The notes under the pieces: generated by a model
What the model saw: only the letters and a program-made list of their open reading frames with translations
What the model was told of the DNA's origin: nothing
The model's database searches: none
Position numbers and translations under genes: made by a program
Shown: positions 38,101 to 48,458 of the stretch, in pieces
Layout: the number at the start of each line of letters is the position of its first letter
Numbering within the stretch: the stretch's first letter is position 1
NCBI GenBank assembly: GCA_930367205.1
Contig: OV884014.1
Coordinates: forward strand, 109,034,138 to 109,098,137
Reading direction: 5' to 3'
Source: Acanthosoma haemorrhoidale
Taxonomy: Eukaryota; Arthropoda; Insecta; Hemiptera; Acanthosomatidae
Length of the DNA: 64,000 bases

Positions 38101-39636
38101 GCATTGATATATCTCTAGTTGTATATATAGTATCTCTTATATGGTGGCATTGATATATCTCTAGTAGTATATATAGTATCTCTTATATGGTGGCATTGAT
38201 ATATCTCCAGTAGTATATATAGTATCTCTTATATGGTGGCATTGATATATCTCCAGTAGTATATATAGTATCTCTTATATGGTGGCATTGATATATCTCC
38301 AGTAGTATATATAGTATCTCTTATATGGTGGCATTGATATATCTCTAGTAGTATATATAGTATCTCTTATATGGTGGCATTGATATATCTCTAGTAGTAT
38401 ATATAGTATCTCTTATATGGTGGCATTGATATATCTCTAGTAGTATATATAGTATCTCTTATGTGGTGGCATTGATATATCTCTAGTAGTATATATAGTA
38501 TCTCTTATGTGGTGGCATTGATATATCTCTAGTTGTATATATAGTATCTCTTATATGGTGGCATTGATATATCTCCAGTAGTATATATAGTATCTCTTAT
38601 ATGGTGGCATTGATATATCTCCAGTAGTATATATAGTATCTCTTATATGGTGGCATTGATATATCTCCAGTAGTATATATAGTATCTCTTATGTGGTGGC
38701 ATTGATATATCTCCAGTAGTATATATAGTATCTCTTATATGGTGGCATTGATATATCTCCAGTAGTATATATAGTATCTCTTATATGGTGGCATTGATAT
38801 ATCTCCAGTAGTATATATAGTATCTCTTATATGGTGGCATTGATATATCTCTAGTTGTATATATAGTATCTCTTATATGGTGGCATTGATATATCTCCAG
38901 TAGTATATATAGTATATCTTATATGGTGGCATTGATGTATCTCTAGTAGTATATATAGTATCTCTTATATGGTGGCATTGATATATCTCCAGTAGTATAT
39001 ATAGTATCTCTTATATGGTGGCATTGATATATCTCTAGTTGTATATATAGTATCTCTTATATGGTGGCATTGATATATCTCCAGTAGTATATATAGTATA
39101 TCTTATATGGTGGCATTGATATATCTCTAGTTGTATATATAGTATCTCTTATATGGTGGCATTGATATATCTCCAGTAGTATATATAGTATATCTTATAT
39201 GGTGGCATTGATGTATCTCTAGTAGTATATATAGTATCTCTTATATGGTGGCATTGATATATATCTAGTAGTATATATAGTATCTCTTATATGGTGGCAT
39301 TGATGTGTCTCTAGTAGTATATATAGTATCTCTTATATGGTGGCATTGATATATCTCCAGTAGTATATATAGTATCTCTTATATGGTGGCATTGATATAT
39401 CTCCAGTAGTATATATAGTATATCTTATATGGTGGCATTGATGTGTCTCTAGTAGTATATATAGTATATCTTATATGGTGGCATTGATATATCTCTAGTA
39501 GTATATATAGTATCTCTTATATGGTGGCATTGATATATCTCCAGTAGTATATATATAGTATATCTTATATGGTGGCATTGATGTATCTCTAGTAGTATAT
39601 ATAGTATCTCTTATATGGTGGCATTGAATGTATCTA
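35185..39636. repeat. Minisatellite of 46-bp units, about 97 copies
   Basis: The monomer, read from TATCTCTTAT, is 46 bp; successive TATCTCTT starts at 35229 and 35275 confirm the period. It contains GTGGCATTGAT and a GTATATATAG core. Variation is confined to a few positions: TTATGTGG or TTATATGG, GATATAT or GATGTAT, CTAGTTG, CTAGTAG or CCAGTAG, and occasional extra TA steps (36783, 37932, 39548). No CRISPR-like spacers occur; units abut directly. 46 is not a multiple of 3, so it is not a coding repeat. It lies between LINE-B fragments. Confidence 0.97.
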
Positions 39637-39749
39637 GCTTACCCAACTTACCTACTGATACAAGCTCATTTAAAAGGCTCGTTCATTTTAAAATAATTAC
39701 AAGCCATAGAAAGAATATTCCGGGAGGATCGAGAATCTGTAGCAAAACG

Positions 39750-39945
39750 GACAATATGTACACGTCTGTGATTGTTGGGACAAACTAGAAGAAAGCTACA
39801 CTGATGGCTTTTGCTGACAACATTGCGGTTTACAGCAGCAGCATGAGTGCACAAAGAGCTAGAGCTCTTACACAGGCCGAATCAGTTTGTAACGTTACCA
39901 GTGACAGACTGCGTAAGTTAAAAATCAGTTTAAACGCAGGTAATA
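39750..39945 (+). mobile_element. LINE-B-related scrap (RT core)
   Basis: Encodes MYTSVIVGTN, a stop, then MAFADNIAVYSSSMSAQRAR and LTQAESVCNVTSDRLRKLK. The catalytic pair is FADN here, not FADD, and truncated on both sides. It belongs with the 47.5 kb scrap (AESVCNV variant). Confidence 0.8.
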
Positions 39946-41699
39946 TTAATATTATGTCCATCTCCATTGCTCTACTCATTTTAGTAATAAAATTAAAAAA
40001 ATGCGAAACAGGTCTTACCGTATTAACCACTTGCTTTGGTTCTCACGCTTCTCGTGACGGCAACTGTAGATATGATGTAATTTGTATATATACAATTTTT
40101 TTAAAGATGCCTATATAAAATATATGTCATTAACACATTGTTTTTATTGATACTTTGCTTTTATGTCTCCATAATTTATTTTCTTTAGTTACTTTCAGAG
40201 CATTATTTTCCTATTACTTGGCTGCAATTAACGTCCGTTTCATTCATCATACGTGACAATAACTTCCTATTTCCGGTCGTCTCCTCTTGTGTTCCTGCCA
40301 GTCGGTGTCTCCCTATTAGGATGTCGTCGAGAGACTTTTTTTTACTTAATAAGGAGTTTTAATGTATTGTTCCTCTTATTTGAAAATTTTGTAAATATAT
40401 AATGTTTTATGCATACACATGGAAAATAATTACCTTTTCATTTAAATAAAAAATAACTTCTTTGCTAGTAAAGGTAATTGTCAGGAAATATTCTTGAGAG
40501 GTACCTGATCATATTGTCGATACCGAAATATGAAAGGTCACTGACTAAGTAAACCCGATTTGAAATCTAAAAAAAAAATGGATTGAATGAATATTTTTAG
40601 CCAATATTATCCGTGTAGTCTTGCTAATAACTCTTCTTTGGTAGTTCATTCCCTGGCTTGTTGGTACGGAAGAAATGCAAAACGAATTACTATCGACAAT
40701 CTCCTTTTAAACGCCTTAATAAATGCCTTCGCCTCCTCCGACCCCCCCGCACAAGAAAATAAAATTGGAATATTCGATTTTGAAGGGTCGGAGTGGTGAG
40801 GCTAACAGTGAAGAGAGGTTGGAGATTACAAGGGAAGCAAACGTTTTTTTTTCCTCCCCTATCTGAAGTTAAAGAGAGGCCGGGAAGTTATGAATGGAAG
40901 AGATTGAAGGCACAAGTTGGAGAACTTCACAGTTGTCGAGGGTTCCTTATTAAAATTACCCCCCCCCCTTGACTGGAAGCCCCGAATTCCTGCTCCGGGT
41001 TTATTCCAGCGGGGATAATGTACCACCCCTTGGATCCCCAACATGTCTGCATTCTCCTCTTCCAATGAGGGCTTCATTTGATTCCAATATTGCCTCTTAT
41101 ACTTTCTCCAAGCCCCTTACTCCGATAACCCATGCGGACATGGCTGCTTTCTACGTATCGTATTACGTGAAGCACACCAGACATTTTACTTTGTAACTCA
41201 ACGATACATTTCATGTTTGTAGCTGGAATGTGCGGCTTATTGTTTATATGTTTGGTTTTTTGGGATTCATTGTGGCCTATAACCCTCAGGTCATCATCTG
41301 CTTGAATTTTTAAACTCACTTGTGACAGCCCACCGAAGTGAGCATGTGAGAGTACAAGCACGAACGCAGTCTAGAAGGCACCCCAGTCCCACATGTCAGG
41401 AGGTGGTTACATATAGTGTTACCTTAGATAACTAGAAATAACTTAACAACATTTTCTTTTTCCTAGCGGTTGGTTCCGACACATATAATAATTACACCGG
41501 ACTAGAAGAAAAAATTATTCGGTGTCTAGAATTTCAGAAATGATTATAGCAATATTTGTGGTACTGAATCTAAATATGAAATCAGTTTTTATCTATCTCC
41601 TCTACTTTTTTAGAGCAGAGTTTGCTCTAAGATGCAGTTCTAAATCACACACACAAGGATTGGTTTCTGTATTCTTCCTCTCCCTCCTTCTCTCAAGAA
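39946..41699. other. No gene recognised
   Basis: AT-rich, with a C10 run (40959-40968) and a GC-richer patch around 41,000-41,160 without recognisable coding. Confidence 0.5.
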
Positions 41700-42377
41700 G
41701 AAAATCTTCTGGACTTCCTGTCTATTTTCCAGATGATTGGGACCTATTTATTGACAACTCTAAGCGAAGTTTGAAATGTGTCCTACACAATGGGAATACA
41801 TATGGGACGAAAACGAAAGAAGAATATAATACCATACCTTTGGTCTCGGAGAAGATAAAGTATCATGAACATCAATGGCTGATTTGTGTAGACTTAAGAA
41901 TGGTAAACTTTTTCCTTGGGCAGCAAAGTGGTCGCACCAAATATCGTTGCTTCTTATGCCTCTGGGATAGCAGAGACAAAACCACTGAGTTAGGAAAGAG
42001 TGGTTTCAGAGACAAAACATGGACGTTGGGGAAAAGAATGTCATTAATGACTCCTTAGTTGAACGAGAGGAAATCATCTTTCCTCCACTGCCGTTATCCG
42101 AAAATTTACACAACAAATTTTCGCAACTTACTCAATTTACACAACAAATTTTCGCAACTTACTCAATTTACACAACAAATTTTCGCAACTTACTCAATTT
42201 ACACAAATTTAGACACCAGCGAGGAACAAGGTGAAATATTTCACCATATTAAAACTTTGTAGGCCCGCTACCAAGGAAAATACGCACATGATGGCAGATT
42301 ACTTCTGGAGTTTAAAAAGGGACTGTTTCAAAATGTATTCAGGTATGTCACCGAACAGAAACTTCCGAAGTGTTGAG
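41700..42377 (+). pseudogene. Broken copy of an uncharacterised repeated protein family
   Basis: The open frame from about 41,700 reads SGLPVYFPDDWDLFIDNSKR then SLKCVLHNGN, EEYNTIPLVSEKIKYHEHQW, LICVDLRMVNFFLGQQSG and YRCFLCLWDSRDK. I recognise this pattern, with its Cys-rich CFLCLWDSR, from hypothetical proteins repeated in many arthropod genomes. I cannot name its function. After a frame change it continues as DVGEKNVINDSLVEREEI then IFPPLPL (42019-42095). It is interrupted by a 31-bp tandem repeat, then resumes with SEEQGEIFHHIKTL, a stop, and MMADYFWSLKRDCFKMYSG to a TGA at about 42,375. At least three lesions. The wide repetition suggests a mobile-element protein, but that is inference. 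Confidence 0.7.
42103..42206 (+). repeat. 31-bp tandem repeat, about 3.3 units
   Basis: Units start at 42103, 42134, 42165 and 42196 (AATTTACACAACAAATTTTC then GCAACTTACTC) and are identical. They sit inside the pseudogene at 41.7-42.4 kb and replace part of its expected coding sequence. Confidence 0.93.
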
Positions 42378-43551
42378 TGACTAGTTGGTTTCATCGATGA
42401 CTTTTTCTTTCATATTGGTATATAATAATATTTGTATATATAATTCTGTTTAGTTAATAAACAATGTTTAGTTTGATCCATGGATTTAACATAAAATAGT
42501 ATAATGTATATTTTACTAAGTGTCATATCTTTTCAATATGAGCTCCTAGGAAAAAACTAAAGCCATATTTGACTCCAGTGCATCAAATTCATATGAAACC
42601 AGCTCCAAATACCTCGGCATCAAAACACCTGTTGACCTGTGTTATTTGGCAGAAATTATTTGTGTGTTATTAGCGTGTCAAGTGAACTGCTTTGAACCAT
42701 AAAAACCCATTAAAACATCAGCGTTATTGTAATATTTACCATAATTTGTCTCGCCTTCAATATAAATCTATCGGCAGTCTGTTGTGTTTCCGGATCCCCA
42801 CTGACAGATCTGGAATAAATTCTCCCCACGGCGCAATAAATCACCGCCTTCATCGCCACAATAAAGACAATTTGCCTAAGTACAATATGCCTTTACAATT
42901 TACAATTTACAATTTGCCTGGGACTTTTACAGTTTAGTGAGCGGTTTCCCAGCCCCTACACTGACTCCAACACATGCTGTTCCCTTCGATGGCGTTATCG
43001 AACCTACAACATTTAATAGCGTCACCTTTGTGGCTTGAGCTCTCTACGAACATTAACCTAACGCCAATGCAGGCTATTTCTGGGCGAGAAATACCCCGCT
43101 TCACAGGCACTCATCTCACTTTGTAATGAGCTTCGTCAATAGGACTCATGGCACCGGTCTCAGTGTGCTATTGTCATTATTATAATTAAACATATATACT
43201 TATTGCTTATAAAAGCCAAAACTGAAAATTATTCATTCAAAACAATTTATAAAAACATGTTATTAGTTTACAAACAGGGTATAAGGGTAACATCATAACC
43301 GGTTGTTACTTAAAATTTGTTATGACCAAACAAATCTTAGATCTCGCCCACTCACTTCGATGCAACTCACACCTAAAAGAAACTAATTTGTTATTTCATC
43401 ACATACGAAGTTCTCAAATTTAATTTCATGAACTTTGTATTATTTATTATTTTATTAACTGCTTAAGTTATATCGCACCGTGGAATTTCAATTTCAAATA
43501 TATTTGGGGAATTAAGTTATATTTGCTAGCAATATAAATCCTGCATTTATA
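42378..43551. other. No gene recognised
   Basis: AT-rich. TTTACAAT repeated three times near 42,892-42,916; a patch near 42,590-42,630 (ACCTCGGCATCAAAACACC) may be a LINE scrap. Confidence 0.45.
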
Positions 43552-44512
43552 AAAATTTTTATTTCAAATCCTCTTTATTACATGAACACAATAAATAATA
43601 ATTAATAATAATTGAAATACAAATGTCTCCTGTTACTGCCATTCACAGATGCATTTGGAGGAGTGCATAAATATAATACATTTTGTTTTTGTAGTAAAGA
43701 GTTCATAGTTCATATACAACACTAGGTGACGAGGCTCACCTTCAGCTTGTTAAACACCGAGTCTGTTAGATATTGTAATGAGTCGAAAAATTTGATATGT
43801 CTACGCTGGATGAATTCATCCACCGTAGGCAGCTCAAACATCTCATGCAGCTACTGTTTCTTCGCAGCTCGAATGAAGTACCTCTGACCAGTTTCATCAG
43901 TATACCGTTTTGGAATTGTTGGAGTCGCCGAGCTGTCGTATACGTCAGATAACGAAATAGCGGTGCACCATACAGCAGAGTAGGCCTTAGTATGCTATTG
44001 TATAACAATAGCTTGAGACGCAGTGATAGATTGGGGGAAGTCAATAAATGCGTAAGCCTTCGTGCGAGTATGCTTCAACTTCTTCGTAAAGTGGTTACTA
44101 AAATGGAGGTGTCTGTCCATTTTAATTCCCAGATATACTAGGTTGTTGGCTGGTGAATTTTCCTCCGTTCCTACTATGTAACTAGTAGGGAGTGGGCTTT
44201 TTTTCCTTTTGGAAAGAGAAAATTACACCGCGTTTACAGAGATTTTGAGACTCCCCAATCTCTCACTGATCTGGTTACAGGCTACTTCAGCCTGTCTTAG
44301 AACTACCTTGGCACTCATGCTGCTACTGTACACCGCTATGTCATCTGCGAAAGCAGTAACTGTGGTGTTTTTGTACCGGGCTCCGACAATGTCAAAGGTA
44401 TATACGTTGAATAGTACAGGGGATAAGACGGCTCCTTGGGGTACTCCACAGGTCATTGGCGCAGCTTCTGAGAAGCTATCACCCACCCGCACCCGCAACG
44501 ATCATTTATAAA
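43552..44512 (-). mobile_element. LINE-B copy, fullest in the window
   Basis: The minus strand has GVPQGAVLSPVLFNVYTFDI and TAFADDIAVYSSSMSAK (44223-44498), the palm motifs of a non-LTR reverse transcriptase. It continues to SPNLSLRLKLLLYNSILRPT and RYLTYTTARRLQQFQNGILM (43766-44044), and RRHIKFFDS-type sequence near 43,780-43,800. An AGGTGA...TCACCT stem is at 43724-43741. Frames are interrupted between 44,044 and 44,223. The motif set points to the Jockey group; clade assignment is inference. Confidence 0.85.
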
Positions 44513-44901
44513 ATGTTGCAAGCTACTTTTATAAATCTTCAATGACGAATTATGTGACCAAGATGGTTAAATATAGAACAGTCAAAAATACTTACAATAA
44601 TTTAATGGTTTTGTATGTAATAAATTACTGATAGGTCTGACCCCTCGCAATATTTTCCCTTCACTTCTTTAATTTTGTTTATGTTTGTTTCACTTTTAAG
44701 TTAATTAAAATAAAAAATTAGCCCCTGGTAAGAAAACTGCTTTAGTAGGTAGTTATTTTTTAAACTACATTCAATCGATTGGCTTGCGTTCCAAAGACAT
44801 TAAAATACTTGCTTATTAGTTGAATAAAAAATAAATTATAAAATAAATTTTTTTTTTGGGATAAAATTTTGTAAAAGAAAATCCTCTCTCGATTGAATAA
44901 A

Positions 44902-44941
44902 GGATATTCCATGGATTTAAATTCCATGGAGATATCCTTGA
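44902..44941. repeat. 40-bp near-perfect palindrome
   Basis: AAGGATATTCCATGGATTT followed by AAATTCCATGGAGATATCCTT. The arms pair with one or two offset bases and almost no loop. Confidence 0.8.
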
Positions 44942-45493
44942 AATGTTCACATTGAATAGACCCCACTTGTATTGCCCCCTCTTGGGGGTGAAACATGCAA
45001 ATAAAAAAGACGACAGGTTGGGTCCGTGCCCCCTCCCCCTCTTTGAGCGAGAAATCTTTTTCCGCTTCGGAGGAATTCAACTGACACATCTCGCCGGATA
45101 TCCGGTTGAGTCAGGCTTAATTTAGCGTGAATGGTGCATGGCCCTTTTTAGGCAGCGGGGCTTCCCATCGCTACGGAAAATCCCATTTGAAAATGACATT
45201 ATACTCATCGGGTGGTTCAAGTGTACGAGATGGGGGCTTTATGAACACATGGAAATGCTCTGTGTTTCCTTAATCTTGTTATTCACAGGGGTGTTCCACC
45301 CCCAATAATAAATAAGTCTAGCAATAACTCAAGGTGGCATTGATCGTATTCAAAAACTCTTTTGACATCACATCAGGGCCTATATCGTTACAATGAAATT
45401 TTTATTCAAGATACTGTTTTTTCAAGTCGATGATCGGAGCTGTGTGTCTTTAATTATTTTACGGTCAGTTAATGGTAAGAATACTGAAATGGT

Positions 45494-45545
45494 AATATTA
45501 TATATAATGCTAAGAATATTGTAATGCTAATATTATATATAATGC
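45494..45545. repeat. Short tandem duplication
   Basis: TAATATTATATATAATGCTAA occurs twice (about 45494 and 45526), separated by GAATATTGTAATGC-type sequence; unit about 32 bp. Confidence 0.7.
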
Positions 45546-46382
45546 TAAAAGTAGAAGGGGTTATGCTCAAACTGTGCACCTGCCTCGTGACTTCATGGAA
45601 GTTATGTTATTTTTAAGTATGCAACCGCATCCCTCCAAGACCTCCACCCCAATTCGTGGAACTACCCTTCTCTTATACACATAGCCCCAGTCCCCACTTG
45701 TTCTCCAACACTCGTCCCTAAACATCCAAACTAGTATATAGTAACATAACTCTTAATATTTTTATATACCAGTGTTTTGCTTGTACTTCATAATAAAGCT
45801 TTTCTTTTTTTTTTTTTTAAATACTCTCCTCTACAAAGATTATTTAACTGTCGATTGCTGGTTGTGGCTTAAGATATTAACCAAAGAAATTTCCTTTTCC
45901 CAAAAGTGTCTCCGTGAGGTGTTAAACCATTAGTACGTGTTGCACGGTGAATTTAAGGAGAATTTTAAGCTGAAACCTTGTGAAACGCCATATTAGTTTT
46001 ATTATAAATGTAATTTACATTTAATACGCGTGCCTGTGACCTTCACCATGTTTGTTTAAAGATCAGCCTGGGTTGGATTCATTGATCCAGTTAGAGAAAT
46101 GAAACACCATGTTATTCTCCAGCCCTCCAAGGGGTGGATCTACTTTCAGCGCTGTCTGGTGCAATTGAAAAATCATTGACTCTAGCAGAGATTTCAAGTT
46201 AAATTTCACATCTTTAGAAAGAATATATGATCGTTATGTATAAGTTTACTAGAAGTAAAATGAGCCACTGTTCAAAAGCGGAAGATATAAACTAAAACCC
46301 AAAATATAAATTTAATAATAATAATATTAATTTTATGAATGAATTACAATACCTTAGCTATAATTATTTTTAAGCTAGTTTT

Positions 46383-47020
46383 TTTTTTTTTTTTATAATT
46401 CCTTTATTGTGCTAAAATTACAATCTGCCTTGCTAGGCAATAAGTAATTAAGATATACGATCATTCATACCATATTTACATTTCATCATTCACTCGCTCA
46501 TTCATTCAGTACATGATTGGAGAAACTTGCCATTGCCAGGACTCCCACTGTCACTTGATTATAGCAGGTCACGAGGCCACTGCCGTTTCAGTCTCCGAGG
46601 AGGATTATAGGGATGAGTGACGCAGTGCAGTGACTGTGCTACAGGATTAGGGTGGCTGGAAAGGCTACTGTGGAATTTCGTAAACTTGGAAGGGATGAGT
46701 TCTAGAATGTAGGGTATATTAAGGTCGTTATGAAGGGTTTTGTTGCTGACATAATAAGGGGCATTTACTATTGTTCTCAGGACTTTTGATTGAAAGGATT
46801 GGATACGCTTGATGTTCGACTTTTTTGCTGTCCCCCATAGCTCTATTCCGTATGTCCAGATTGGTTTAAGTATAACTTTGTAGATTAGTAGTTTGTTTTC
46901 TATTGAGAGATGGGATGTCCTTTGAAGTAGTCTGTATAGTTGTCCAAAGCGTCTGTTTAGTTCTTGTCTTTTTAGTCTCGTATGTGGGTTCCAGGTCAGT
47001 CGTTTATCGAGATGGAAGCC
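46383..47020 (-). mobile_element. LINE-A (Jockey-type), 5'-truncated copy with target duplication
   Basis: A poly(A) tail (T run on the plus strand, about 46381-46394) is followed by the 3' UTR and the C-terminal part of ORF2. TAAGCTAGTTTT occurs at both ends (46371-46382 and 47021-47032), a target-site duplication of about 12 bp. The intact LINE continues with TAAGTACC after GGAAGCC (compare 66-80), so TAAG at the junction may be shared by element and target. The 3' UTR is the short form, lacking about 190 bp present in other copies. Confidence 0.93.
46559..47020 (-). pseudogene. LINE-A ORF2 C-terminus (reverse transcriptase end)
   Basis: About 150 codons remain open and end in TAA at 46559. 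They begin at LGFHLDKRLTWNPHTRLKRQ and contain LLIYKVILKPIWTYGIELWG and FQSKVLRTIVNAPYYVSN. This is the thumb and tail region of Jockey-clade reverse transcriptases, which resembles an IWTYGIQLWG-type signature. The catalytic FADD motif lies upstream and is missing, so this is a dead 5'-truncated copy. The coding part is otherwise undamaged, which suggests a young insertion. Confidence 0.9.
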
Positions 47021-47032
47021 TAAGCTAGTTTT

Positions 47033-47514
47033 AATCCTCATTATGTATTAATAAACGGCAAATGGTTAAACAAATAAAATTTATTATTAGATATAAACAA
47101 ATACTGAGTAGACCAGCTGAGTGTACAAAATAGATAATGCTTTTCACTATTTCCGTCATTTATTTTGACTACATAAAGTTATTATACTAATTACTAGTTT
47201 TATTGTTATTTGCCGGTTTTAATAAATGACTAAGTGATTTCCCCGAATGGGATAGCCAACCCGAAAGTGAAACAAAAGTAACAACAATTTCACGTTATTT
47301 CCTTTAATTAATAATAGGGGGCGGTATTGTGTTCAGACAATATAATTAAAGTATAAATAAGATGTTTATTAGGTGCTCTTTTCCAGTGACATCTGTCATA
47401 CCCAAAGCCCGTAAGGTTTAGAGTAGTATCTTTCTCAACGATAGTAGATACCATCTAAATTGTCTATTGATCTAAAATTTATTATTTTCATCAATATTTT
47501 AGAGAACAACTTTA
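47033..47514. other. No gene recognised
   Basis: AT-rich spacer. Confidence 0.5.
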
Positions 47515-47795
47515 TTATGATAAAGTGCCTCATAGACAGTCTGTCTTCCCAGCGTTTACGCTGATATTTAACATGCCCAGTCTGTCACTGATGACGTTAC
47601 AAACTGACTCGGCCTGTGTAAGAGCTCTTTGCGCACTCATCCCGAGACGAACCGCAATGTCGTCGGCTAAAGCGATTACAGTAGCTTTCTTATAGTTTGT
47701 CCCAACAATTTCAGATGTGTACATGCTGAAAAGAACAGGAGACAAATCCGCTCCTTGAGGAACTCCACAAGTCCGGGAATGGGTAAAACATAGTT
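47515..47795 (-). mobile_element. LINE-B-related scrap (RT core)
   Basis: The minus strand encodes LSPVLFSMYTSEIVGTNYKK, ALADDIAV and AQRALTQAESVCNVISDRLG then SVNAGKTDCL. It is preceded by GVPQGADL-like sequence. Cut on both sides; same subtype as the 39.75 kb scrap. Confidence 0.82.
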
Positions 47796-48166
47796 TTACG
47801 AGTATATGACGTTTTTAAGAGAATAATTGCATCAGGTCCGTAGTGGCAAGATGGAGTGACTGGTGATTACATCCATTGACACACCATAGGGCATAATGCA
47901 GACATCTGTCTCAAATTCAACGTATTGAACTGCTACTGGAACCAGTTTGGACAAATGGAGTTGCCCACATTTCCCTACACGATAAGGAGACTAACGCCGA
48001 GAAATACACAATTCTCAACCGAAAGCACATTTTATTTGGCGTACATTAATTCATACCCTTCACACTGGCCTAAAACAGACACCCTAACTCACTGACCCAT
48101 GCAGTATCTACACCTGACTTACCTGGTACTCCGCTAAGAGTCAAGAATTATGGAAATGGTGCATAA
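47796..48166. other. No gene recognised
   Basis: Left flank of the gypsy-type element; nothing recognised. Confidence 0.5.
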
Positions 48167-48170
48167 TTAT

Positions 48171-48458
48171 TGTACTGTAGTATTTTAGGTTAGGTTCAGG
48201 GTAATAAAATTTAACGATATTGACATCCACTGCTAAGGAACACTTCTTTATTTAGTTTTAACAGAAACAAAATACAACACTATAAAAACTGAGAGAGTGA
48301 TTTTTCTCAAGTCCTTCTATCTCCACACTCGGCACTTGACTATCTACAACAAACACAATCTCACACACAAGCTTCAGTTAATACCTTAATCCGTTAAGGT
48401 TAAGTTAATTCGTCAGCACTGGACGGACGAAACCTCAGCGATCAATAAGGCCGTTACA
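48171..48458 (-). repeat. 3' LTR of the gypsy-type element
   Basis: 288 bp. In element orientation it opens TGTAACGGCC and closes CTACAGTACA. An AATAAA polyadenylation signal lies on the minus strand at 48247-48252. The first bases of this LTR supply the stop codon of pol (48454-48456). Confidence 0.95.

Larger units (their letters stand above)
44513..46370. other. No gene recognised
   Basis: AT-rich apart from the palindrome and short duplication listed separately. Confidence 0.5.

Noticed and set aside
35185..39636. CRISPR-like regular array
   Set aside because: Units abut without unique spacers and the context is animal retroelement DNA, so it is a minisatellite.
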